Shown here piece after piece: positions 10,086 to 20,656 of a DNA stretch of 64,000 nucleotides. The notes beneath the pieces were generated by a model. The model was not told where the DNA came from and ran no database searches. It saw nothing but the letters and a program-made list of their open reading frames with translations. Every line of letters begins with the position of its first letter. Position 1 is the stretch's first letter. This stretch comes from Diploscapter coronatus (lineage: Eukaryota > Nematoda > Chromadorea > Rhabditida > Rhabditidae): the NCBI GenBank assembly GCA_964036155.1, contig OZ038422.1, positions 43,423,201 to 43,487,200 on the forward strand. Direction: 5' to 3'. The position numbers were made by a program, and so were the translations under genes.

Positions 10086-13029
10086 ATGGGCAAGAAGAAG
10101 CCGTTCATTCGCCGTCGCGAGGGAGAAATTTTCAAACTCGTCCCGTCTTCATCCACTGCACAGGTAATTGGACAGGAAATTGTTTCGTTTGTTCCCAAGA
10201 AAAGTTTTTTCTTGCGATTCGAGAATTTTGTAAATTCATTCGTTTTGCATTTCAGTCGGAGTCGGAGTCGTTCAAGCCGTCCAAAGAGCATCTGGAAGAG
10301 CAGCACAAATACGGCGTTTTCTACGACGATGACTACAACTACATGCAGCATCTCAGGGACGTCAACGAGGTTGGAGGAATTGGTTTTCTGATTTCTGTCT
10401 TCGATTTTTAAAATCCAAATGGACGATTTTGACAAGATTTTTGTCACCAAACTTCGAAAAATCATGATAAAATTTATGAAAATTTGCTCAAATCGTTTCA
10501 TTTGGGTTGTTTTAAGGACACATTTATACGTTGCTCGCGCAAGTTCACGAACACGTAAGAGAAACGAGACTAAAAAGATGTTTTCATGTGCAGAAAAAAT
10601 AGAGAATGCACATTTGATGTATGTTCAATTAAAATGTCTTATTTTCAGACAGGCAAATTGGAGCCCCTGCTTGCGGACGAGAGTGGTGGGGAAGAGGTGG
10701 AAAGGACTGTAATTCGAGTGCCTCCCTCTTTGCCCTTCCAAGTCGAACAAAACAAGAAAGTGGAATTCTTCGATGAGGAAATCTCGAATGCACTGGAAGA
10801 AGGCGTCGACTGCGAAGACGGAGGTCTCGAGGATAATTTTGTGGAACTGGCTGGAGGAATCGTCGAGGAGAGACTCATGCTCTTCAGAGGCGGCAGGAGG
10901 CCTGATTTGGAGGATGTTGATGATGAGGAGGTACGTCAAGGTTATTTCTGTTTGAGGAAAAAAATATTAGCAAATTTTGCTATTTGTGCTAATGGTTTTC
11001 AAACCTTCAAAGCATAATAATTGAATTCGTTTCCATTACTTGTCCAGAAATAGCATACAACTAAATTAATCAACCACCATTTTCTTTATCATTATTCTTC
11101 AGGGTTTTGAAGATGAGGAGTTTGAAGAAGGAATGGAAGACTATCTGGATGAAGAAGAAGGAGAGGACGAATTGCTGAATGTGAAGAGAGACAAACGGAG
11201 AGACATCGATGAGGCATTCGATAAATTGCTCGAGCAGGACTACCACAATGAACAGGTAGATATTATTCGTTTGAAGAAAAAATATCTAAAGTGCTCTAAA
11301 AAGTTCCAATGCTAGAACTGGTTCAGGAAAGATAACCTTTAATCAATTACATTTCTTATCTGAGGAATTACAAAAAATCATCTCTAAATTTGTGTGTTCC
11401 TTCATATAAATTGGAAATTGAGGTGGGTGAATTGGATGGAGACGACGAGCGGGTGGCCGGTTGGATCGAGCCCGAAGTCGGTCAGCTCAAAAAGATGGTC
11501 GACTTCAAAATTGCACGAGCAAAAGAGGATGATGATGTGAGTGATTAGTTTTATTTTTTGTACGGTATATCGGAACCACAATGAATAAGATCCGCAACCT
11601 GATAATGATAATTGACTGTATTAAATTAGGTCTAGATTGTCGCAAAGAAAATTATATCACGAACATTTTCTGAAATTATTGTGGCTCTTATTCATTTCGG
11701 TTTCCGTCTTTTTCCGAGTTACCTTTTTGTATTGTTAGTGATTTCGTTTAGTTTTTTTCGGGATTCACTGAAAACGATCATTTTAATATTTCAGTTTGCC
11801 AAGCAGTACGTTCGTGAGAAAATGAGGCTGATCGAGCAGGGAATCATCAAGGAAAATGAACGGACTGAAGTTGTCGAGGTAAAAATAAATTTTCGCTTTT
11901 TCATGAACTAGTACGATTGGTTCTGATTTCAGGTGGATGAATGTTCTCGCAAACGAATGAAATGGGACTGCGAGTCGTTCGCCACTCACTGCTCGACCGC
12001 CTACAATCAGCCATGTCTCATCAAGGGTGAGCAGTTATTCCAAAAAAAAAACAAATGTCATTGAATGCATTCAAATTCGCAAAGAAGGCAACTCGATCAG
12101 ATTCGCAGCTTTTTCTGAAATTTGCCACTGCAGTGTTGAGAATCTCACTGTAACTGCAAAATAGATCACCGCACCTCACTGAAGTTGTGGGTGTTTTCTT
12201 GAAAATCTGAACTCGATTTTTCATATTGAGGCAGGAGGATGATTCAGTTGCAAATCTTTCTTTTGATAAAGTAGCGATAGAAAGATCTCCATTTAGTAAA
12301 TGACTTTCCAGATAGAGCAACTCGACTATCCAGAAAGGCGTTGAAGAAATTGGATGCAGAGGCAAAGAGACTGGATGAAGAAATGGAGGCAGAGGGAGAA
12401 GAGGACGAAGATGAAGATATCGACATGGATGACGATGATAATGATAGTCAATGCACCACTCTTTCCACTGTCAGGTTGGAGTTATGATTCACCTAGGGAA
12501 ATTAAATATGCAAACGAAAGTTGAGAATTCAAGGCAGTGTGTATGTGATAAAATATTTTCCTGCTACGTTTCATCATTTGACATCAGTCTTTTCTGTATC
12601 ATTTGTCGAAGTTCGCTATCGTCAATTTTTAAAATTCACTAACTTTAAGGCTAGGGGATGTGTAGAGAAGGTTTGCTGATTCTACAAATGGTGATGTTTG
12701 TTTTCTAAAAATTATACAGAGAGTCAAACATGATAAGGATATCAAATACACGCAATTCGATTTTTCAATAGTATTTTTTATTTTTCACTCAGACCATTTT
12801 CATTTTCAGAATCAAAGGCGAGACTCCTGAACAGAGGCGGTTGAGGAAGCAGGCAGTGAAGGAGGCAAAGAGGTTCAGAAGACAAGAGAAGAAGGCCAAC
12901 AAAATGGCATTCGCTCAGGAGCACAGGAAGGTAACTAAAGGAAACAACTATCTAGAATCATTAATGTTCTGCATTTTGCAGATTGTCAAAGGCCGAGTCG
13001 GTCAGATCAAGACTGTGCCGATTGCCTGA
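10086..13029 (+). CDS. LTV1: Ribosome biogenesis factor LTV1, complete
   Basis: Ten exons: 10086-10163, 10256-10369, 10649-10930, 11103-11255, 11423-11536, 11795-11878, 11933-12026, 12312-12474, 12810-12930, 12982-13029; 416 aa. The N terminus MGKKKPFIRRREGEIFKLV matches the LTV1 start. HKYGVFYDDDYNYMQHLRD, the central acidic stretches, RMKWDCESF and the basic C-terminal block RKQAVKEAKRFRRQEKKANK are all family hallmarks in the expected order. LTV1 is a non-ribosomal factor on pre-40S particles; it helps place uS3 and is released before final maturation and export. The acceptor before exon 5 (AAATTGAG) is pyrimidine-poor but forced by frame. LTV1 is divergent from the phosphatase gene and convergent with the kelch gene. 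Confidence 0.93.
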
Positions 13030-13132
13030 TTCGACACATTTCTGTGATTCGTCTGATCCCCCATCCATTTGTTTTGTTTGAAGAGTTTATCAGGAAATGT
13101 TTTTTGTAAGAGAATTGTTGTTTTTGAGGAAT

Positions 13133-13138
13133 AATAAA
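13133..13138 (+). terminator. LTV1 poly(A) signal
   Basis: AATAAA lies about 100 bases after the LTV1 stop and is followed by T-rich sequence. It falls in the 375-base gap (13030-13404) between the convergent LTV1 and kelch stops, which holds no other feature apart from the kelch signal at 13305-13300. Confidence 0.7.
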
Positions 13139-13299
13139 ATTCTTATCAAAAATATCGTTTTCTTCCCGAAAGATTGATGATTTCTGAACTTCTTGCGCTT
13201 CTTCTGACAGAAATAGCAAGTTTTAAAACGTTTGAATATTTCATTTGTGCTGCTTTCTCGTTTAATTAGTGACCCACAAACATTAAAGATTAGCTGATG

Positions 13300-13305
13300 T
13301 TTATT
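13300..13305 (-). terminator. BTB-kelch gene poly(A) signal
   Basis: AATAAA on the minus strand, about 100 bases downstream of the kelch stop codon. The two convergent genes therefore have overlapping or abutting 3' UTRs. Confidence 0.6.
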
Positions 13306-13404
13306 GGTTAGTTGTCGTGAATCAGTGAGATGGGTAGCTAAGGAAAAGTTGCAGCTGAGATGCAAGTGATAGGGTCAGACATGCAGTTAAGCAATCTGAG
13401 TGAG

Positions 13405-16400
13405 TCATTGGAGATATGCAGCGACAGTGCGGTTCTTGTTGGAGTAGTCGAAGTCATCGTGGAAGTCGAGCAGATTGGCCAGAGCCGGATGATTCTCCAC
13501 AAGCACCAGACGCAGCGCTGACTTCTTCTCTGAGAGCGCTCAAAATTCATTTGATGTTTTCAGAAAAAAATAACGTTTCTAACTTTTTAAATTGAAAATT
13601 TGAAAAATAAAAAACTCACGAAATGACATGGAGCAGATTAGGAAAATGTTTTACAACTTTCCTTTCACATTTCATTTCATCACCTTGCTGATTCTAATTT
13701 TCTACCCACTCTTGTCGTCATTTAGAATTGGTCCGTGAATCTCACGTTGCAGTTTCTCCCATCTGTTGGCCCGAATGTCGTATCGCTCGGTGTGGTGGCA
13801 GATGGAAGGCTGAATATATCCCCCGGCCACGTAGATATGGTCGTTCAGGGCCACGATGCCGAAGTTCGATCTGAAAAATGAACCTTTTTCTGTTCATTTT
13901 ACAATTTTTCTTTGTAATGAAATCCCTCAAACCCCAGGTTTAAGGAATTCCGATTCCTAGATTGGAAAACATTTTAGTTCCGGCTCCTTCGAGTTATCGC
14001 CGTCTCACCGCAGTGAAAATACTCCTTTTCACCGACTTCTATTTCTCACCAGCAGCTATTTTCAGTCATTTTTCGTGTTTGAAAAGCAAAAATCTCTGCC
14101 GGTGGGAAATAGCAGGTCAATGAAATGTAGCATTTTTTGTCACGGTGAGACGGTGATAATTCGAAGGAGTTTCAATTCCGAATCTGAATTTTCAAAAGTT
14201 CAAATTGCGAACAGCCCAGTCTTCATTTACTTGTTCCTTACTCACCTTCTATGTTCCATTTTGGCGATGTCGTTGTGCCATTTTCCCTCCCTTTCGTCGT
14301 ATCTCTCCACTGTGTTTAGTCTTTTATAACCATCGAACCCTCCAGCCACGATTGCTGTGCTTCTGAGCAAGTATCAATCCCTGCTTGATTTTTTCGATTA
14401 TCCATTTCTACCTTCCGATGGAGACTCCCGAGACTCCAGTTCTGTTGTTGTGCATCGCACTGCTAATCGGGTACCTGAAGAACAAAACATTTGCTGCCTC
14501 TTTCTTATTGGTGGTTCGGGAAATAGTAATGACAAAGAAATGATCGAATTAAAAAGGAATATAGCATTATTACGCACATTCTAGTTGATTTTACTTCATC
14601 TTCAAAATTATAGATTGAAGATCACGTAATGTAGAAATGCATATTTAGGAAAAAGTTTATATAATAGAAAAAGGTTGCGTCATTAAGTCAAATCCAATAG
14701 ATCTTCATGTGTGCTATCTCCTTATTTTTCTTACCATTTCTCAGTTTCAAAATCGAACATCTCTGCAGTGTTGTGTTTCGTGTGCTCGTCCAGTCCGCCA
14801 GCAATCATGACTCCATTGCCCAGCAGAATTGCAGCTGCGTCCGATCTGCAATCGTTCTTTATCAATTCATCAATTATCAACATTTGAAATGATCAAATGC
14901 CATCTACTTCTTCCACTTCTCCATGAACAGCCATTTTGTAATTGTTTCTTTATGTGCCCTCTTTCCCCATTGATTCTCACCTTCTCTTGCCCATATTAGC
15001 CATGCGATGCCACTGCTGTTGGGAGACTTCGAAGATCTCACAAGAACGAATACGCTGACGACCGTTGAATCTGGAAAATTGTACTCATTGGAGGATTTAA
15101 TTCATTTTGTTAATTTCAGTGCTCGTATTCGTAAACACATCGAGAGGCTTCCGATGCGTTTATGGATATTCAGTAAAAAAATTGCCTGTCGATATCGAGT
15201 GATATGGAAGGGCGTGTATTGTCCACCAAAGATTTTGATGGACGACGCTACGGACTGTTTTTGCTTACCCTCCTGCAGCGAAGACGAACTGTTTGCCTCT
15301 GGAATCTGTGAAGCCAGTGCTCGCTGCATAGCATCTTTTGTCGTGCAGATTGCAGGTCCTTTGCCAGGTCTCAAAAGCAATCATTAACATAACTGCGGAA
15401 GTAGAAATGAAGGTTTTACTCTTTGTCATTATCACATCTTCATTAGTATATCTTTGTTAGTCTCTCCAGAAGATATCCTTATCAAAATGTCGGAATAAAG
15501 ATCTTATTTCATATAATCATTGCGGTTGCCAATTGGATTGGCAGTTTGACAGACAGACCTTGCTGTGGAAATCGAATATGCTGCAGTCGTGGAAGATGGA
15601 CACACCATCAGCCGCGAGCCCGCCCCCAACCAGCAGGCCGTCTCCGATCATCGCTGTGATCTGGTATGCTCGCATTGTGCCCGTATCGATTCTGCAAATT
15701 GTCGTCGTCATTCTGCCAAGGCCATAAAATTGTCGCATTGGCAAAGTTCTAGATTGTGGATTGTCATTAGAGCTAACCCTTGAATGCGTGACTGAGTCCA
15801 TTGCAAAGACCTCGTGTTGAATGCCTCGAGCAGAGCAGTTGGACCGTTTGTCGACCAGCCTCCTGCAATCAGTCATCAGTTAGACCGTTAAATTTTCATT
15901 GCTCACCAACAGTGGCAACAGCACTTGGAGGGATCCTCTTTCTGACAATTCTGTCATCCTTCTCTGTCAGTCCGCAGTCATTCTCTAGCTTCAATGCTTC
16001 CAATTCTGCATACCGCTTTGTGCTCTGGCAGTGTATCTGCAATTTTTTATAACCATGCTTCTTTACGTCAAGAGAAGTTTAGAATAATGAATATTTCTCG
16101 ATCTATTTCTTTTCTTGAGAAGTTCAGATTTAGGCGATTATTCATTTGAAAAATCTGTGCAGTTTTTTCCCAATTATTTCCCTCTATCGATATTGTTAAA
16201 ATTAATTGACTAATTATCGACAATTAGCACAAAATGGAGAAGAAGAGAAAACAAACAAAAAAAATCAAATCGAGGGAGATCCGTGGTTCACAAAAGGTGG
16301 AGAAGGAAACAAATTTCCTTTTATTTTATTATTCCAAGCTATCGTTCGCTCATCGACAATATCCTGTCTTGAAATTCTCATTTCTGTCAAGTTCGCTTTC

Positions 16401-17926
16401 CACGCACCATATTCCAGTCCCTGATGACTTGGATTTCCTGGCTGCAGGTGAGAGACAGGGCCCTGTCCGCGAGCACTTCTATCATTTCCTCTCTGGTCAT
16501 TTGCCGATGGCCTTTGTCCTGAGCGAGTCTGTCGAATTCCTGGATAATTCGTTCCCAGATGGCGGCTGCGAAGAGGGGCCAGATGCGGAGCACGTAGCGG
16601 TACACTTGGAGCAGATCTGCAACTATCAAAATGCAACTTTCAGGTTGCTTAGGATTTGGCAACGTTAATTTCCTAAAGCTATTTCTTTCGTCTTCTTTTC
16701 CGATCTCTAATGAATTATTTCGTCATTTCCTTCATCTGCATTTGCATGCTCATAGCTGACTTCTTGTGGGAGTCCTGCGCAAAATGATCTGTCCGAGCCT
16801 CTGGAGGAGTCCGTCCATGAGCAGGTAGGAGGCAGGCTCGATCAGGTTAACCGCCTGTGTCACTGAGAGGGTGGTCTTTTTCCCGCTGCTCGCTTTTCGA
16901 GCCTCCTGTACGCAAACGTTCAGCTCGTCGCAGCTCATCTCCGAGAGTCTGCGAATTTGATTCCGTTTCTAATCTTGTTTTACTTAGCAATTCTTTTTTT
17001 TCGAACTTAATCAAGAGAAGATCAAGTTTTTCCTGCGAGAATCTGTCTTTACTTGAAAAATAGAAAAGAAGATAAATAGTGGCAAAATACGCGACTTCAG
17101 TATCATTGCATGTTTTTAATACTTTTCCTGACTTTCATTTAAAATCTCACAATTTAAAAATGTTTAAATGAGAATTGTTCATGAAGATCAGCTTCATTGC
17201 AGTCCCCACCTGCAATTGTCGATGTGGTGCCAGTTGAAGAGCACGCGGAAGTATCCCGAGAGCAGAGCCAACTCGCGTCGATTCAGACTCGTCTCGAAAC
17301 CGTCCTTCGTCACGACCACCACGTCCGATTTCAAGAACTGCAGGGGGTGATCAGTTGGGTCTATTGCTGGCTGCAAATCACAAATTTATCATTTAGCAAC
17401 TTTGAAATGATGAGATGACGAGATGACGTGAGTTATAGTTAGAGATAGGCGAGGGGATAAATAATGTGAGAAAAGATAGTTCACGTCATCCCGCCATTTT
17501 TCAATTACTCTATCATTTCTCCATCTACTATTCGTATATGTTCAGACTTTGCTCAATTTTCATGGCATTGATAATCAATGATCTGAAGTCATTTCAGAAT
17601 GAATTTTCACTCTTCTCTCTCACCGTAATATCTGCCTGTGCTGTGATGTCTGTGCGAGTATCAGTAGCAGGAGCGTGAGTTGAGGGAGTGACTGTCGCTG
17701 TCTGGACTGTGTGAGCTGTCTCAGTTGCAATTTCGCTGCCGTCGTTCTGCGATGTCTGCAAATCTCCTTGTCATTCTTCTCTCTCCTTTCTGCCAACCAT
17801 GTTGTCACATAGTGCTGCTGCAGTGTGAGCAGTCGGTTCGAGTTGTGATAGGCCAGACTCCGACTGAGGCGTTTCTTCGGATGACCAACTGCTCATATGC
17901 TGAACATCCTTGATCAATTTGGACAT
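13405..17926 (-). CDS. BTB-BACK-kelch protein (KLHL family)
   Basis: Fifteen exons: 17926-17798, 17755-17624, 17370-17210, 16948-16761, 16616-16408, 16036-15907, 15862-15778, 15691-15559, 15369-15269, 15070-14981, 14845-14735, 14474-14412, 14362-14246, 13870-13746, 13529-13405. They give 632 aa with every phase matching. Residues ~1-95 are a Ser/Thr-rich leader. A BTB domain follows (LKSDVVVVTKDG, ELALLSGYFRVLF), then a BACK region (SLTCSQEIQVI). Six kelch repeats follow, with GG doublets and distal Trp (FVFAAGGFNGR, IVAGGFDGYKR, YVAGGYIQPS). Such proteins are usually substrate adaptors for CUL3 ubiquitin ligases. The substrate is unknown and the exact KLHL orthologue is not assigned. The start is the first Met giving a normal leader; the frame stays open upstream to about 17998, so a longer N terminus is possible. 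Confidence 0.88.
16037..16407. repeat. Kelch intron with a core shared with the 26.5-26.8 kb inverted repeat
   Basis: The stretch around 16170-16226 (ATCGATATTGTTAAAATTAA, then ACTAATTATCGACAATTAG) resembles 26658-26713 inside the inverted repeat next to the Hsp70-like gene. It is probably the core of one MITE family. The outer arms were not clearly resolved here. Confidence 0.35.
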
Positions 17927-18475
17927 TTTTCCAGGGTTTTGTTGGAGTTTTGAAAATATTTTCATCATTTTGGTGGTTTTCCAATGTTTTCTCTGCATTT
18001 GCGCAGAGTGTTGTTGTTTCGATTAACTTTCCATGACAGTTGATTGGGTGTTCGTGCAGAGTTTCGCCTTTTTTGGAGACGATTTTTCTGCCCTACCAGT
18101 CAAGAGACGATGTTAGTCGAGTAATAAAATTGAGATGCTCACAAATGACAAATGCATTCATTCCACACTTTAAAAATGATATGCCAATTTCAAATTTGCA
18201 CGAGTTTTCAAAAAAAAAATAAATTTAAAAAATTTTAAAGTTTTAAAATAATCCCTTGAATTTTTTTCTCTTTAGAAATGGATGCAGGACCCAATGACCT
18301 GTACATCCATGGTAAATCAGCGCGGTGAGGTCAGTTTGGCAAAATGGCTGGCGATTCCTACCTAAAACGATGAAATTTTTTCTTCAAACTTTCTTCATTC
18401 TCGAGACTTGGTGTATATTAATTTCCAATTTAACCTGGAATAATTATTGTATTTTTATTTGTTTTATTTCAAAAG
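17927..18475. other. Upstream region of the BTB-kelch gene
   Basis: The minus-strand side should hold the kelch promoter and 5' leader. No further gene was recognised; 18260-18370 contains unassigned sequence of normal composition. Confidence 0.3.
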
Positions 18476-18557
18476 AAACAACAGGCTAATTCCGACAAGA
18501 AGCAGCAATAATCAGAATCTATCGACATCGCGTCAAAATAGTATCTTCGAAGTGTAA
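18476..18557 (+). pseudogene. Relic of a chemoreceptor last exon
   Basis: After a TTTCAAAAG acceptor the frame reads NNRLIPTRSSNNQN and ends at TAA (18555-18557). It starts in the same phase (one leading base) as the last exon of the chemoreceptor at 23712-23814, which reads RNNRLRPLTSMISRNNRNNQ. Downstream flanks are also alike (CTGTAAATCTAA near 18743 and near 23911). No upstream exons of this copy were found, so it is a truncated duplicate. Confidence 0.6.
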
Positions 18558-18919
18558 TGACATTTTTCGTATATTAGTCTATTTAAAACATCAACTTCGT
18601 TCATTTGCTAGTAAAAATTATTTTTAACTTGAGTTTTCCTGTTTTACGTCTTTGCACCTGTATAAGCGATATTTAGAATATAAAATATCAGCTCATATAA
18701 TATGCTGTGAAAATACTGCTTCTTCATAAATAATAAATAACTTGTCTGTAAATCTAAACACGGAACACAATAAAAATGATAGACTTCTCTTTAGTGAATA
18801 TTTCAAATGGCTACCAAATAACTGCATACGCATTGACAATCAGATCGTACCTTTCACTCATTACAAGTTTTATTGATAAAGGGTAAAATGATTGTTATCT
18901 TCAGTTTTCTTTTAATGAA

Positions 18920-20260
18920 AACTTATTATCAAGAGTGAATGTCAGTATTATTCAAAGTGACGCGGAACAGGGGTCCGTCGATTTGGCTGATTTTCACATA
19001 TATAGTACAGTTTTTCACGCTGATCATCATGGTGTGGTTTGTTTTTCATAAAAATGATCGTATGCAGGATTACGATAGCTTCAAGTTTTGACAGACCCGA
19101 CCTCAGGAATAAATTCATAACTTCCTTATTTCTAGACCAAATCGAACGGGGTTTTCAGCATTGAATAGCCCATAAAAAACTCTTCAAATAATGTAACTAC
19201 AATGAATCTCGACGATCGCTAATTTGGCGGAAAAAATAGAATATTCAAAAATGTGACTTTAACATATCTCCAGTTTTCGATTTTTTTCGACCAAAAGGAA
19301 GTCCGACCGCCGACTAAATATTAGCCCACGAAAAAGAGGATTCAATTCTGCACAAGATATGATCAATTTTATTAAAAATTAGGGTGACCGAAACCACGAA
19401 AAATGCGCCCGAACGTGTAAAACCAGGGTGATTATTTCATAATGTCAACTTTGACCCCTCATAACTTTCTTATTTTTGAGCTAAATCGAATGATTATTTT
19501 TTATTTTGTAGATATTGAGTGGGAGAATAAAATAAAAATATAAAGAAAATTTTTAGAAATTAATTTCGGAGGGAATAAATTACCCGAAGTTACCCTATAT
19601 ACCCGTACTGTGTTTATAAGCGTAATGTGAGTTAACATCGGAGTCTTCTATGAAATCTTGTAGAGCTCTTCAAGTTGAACAACTTTTGTTCCAGAACTTA
19701 TTCTAGATTGTGCACACACAGAGAGATATGAATTTTTGAAATTTACTGTCAAAACGGCACTTTGCAATAATTAGCCATTGAACTTCAAAAAATTCTGGAG
19801 CCCTAACGGTAATGAATCCGAGGTCAGTTCTGGAATGAAAGTTGTTCACCATTTCCATCTACACAACATACTGGAAGTACGAATTTTTTCAACGTCATTT
19901 ACGCGTAAACGTAGTACAGGTATATAGGGTAACCTCGGATAATTTTTTCCTACCAAAAATAATTTATAAAAATTTTATTTTTATTTTTTTCATATTCTCC
20001 TCGACAAGATCTACAAAATAAAAAAAGAATTATTCAATTTGGTTCAGAAATAAGAAAGTTATGATTTTTTTCCTGAGGTCGGGTCAGTCAAAACTTGAAG
20101 CTACCGTAATCCTGCATACGATAATTTTTATGAAAAATAGATAGCACCATGATAATCAGCGTGAAAAACTGAACAATATATGTGAAAATCAGCCAAATCG
20201 ACGGACCCCTGTTCCGCACCCCTTCCTTATGACTTTGATTTTTCCTGACATCCACTCTCA
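18920..20260. mobile_element. Foldback (long inverted repeat) element, copy 1
   Basis: GCGGAACAGGGGTCCGTCGA at 18962 is mirrored exactly at 20217, and the arms continue inward (GATTTTCACATATA) for hundreds of bases. Weaker complementarity continues outward (AAGAGTGAATGTCA on the left, TGACATCCACTCTC on the right). The left arm carries about 350 extra bases relative to the right. The central ~300 bases (about 19610-19920) are shared with the larger palindrome at 58.9-61.0 kb. No long ORF or transposase is present, so it is a non-autonomous foldback element or paired insertions. Confidence 0.8.
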
Positions 20261-20656
20261 AGTAACATATTTGATATTTGACGATGATAGTATTAGATGA
20301 AAAGTCTGATGAGTACTCATTTCTGGAAAACATTCGCTTCTCATATAGTGGAGAGCAAGAGTTAGGAACAAAGAGTATACAGTATCTATCTCCTCACAGT
20401 CCATAATATAAAATATGTCTTTTCATTAAATATTAATGCAATTAAAAAGTCTATGATATTTCATTTGCATCAAGACGAAGAGAATGGAATAAGTATATTT
20501 TTTGTTAATATTGCTCTAATTCACCTGTCGGCTGAAGCATATAAATTGAAGTTTTCTAGAACGTATCAGACAAAGCGCGATAAATTTCGACTCTATTGGT
20601 ACTTATAAAATTGTCTAATTTTTCAATAATTTTACCTATAGAAGTGGAAGAATATA
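20261..20656. other. Upstream region of chemoreceptor gene
   Basis: AT-rich sequence without a supported exon between the foldback element and the receptor start. It should contain the receptor promoter; no motif was recognised. Confidence 0.3.

Noticed and set aside
18962..20217. Possible autonomous transposon in the first foldback
   Set aside because: No frame longer than about 80 codons and no transposase or integrase motif was found.
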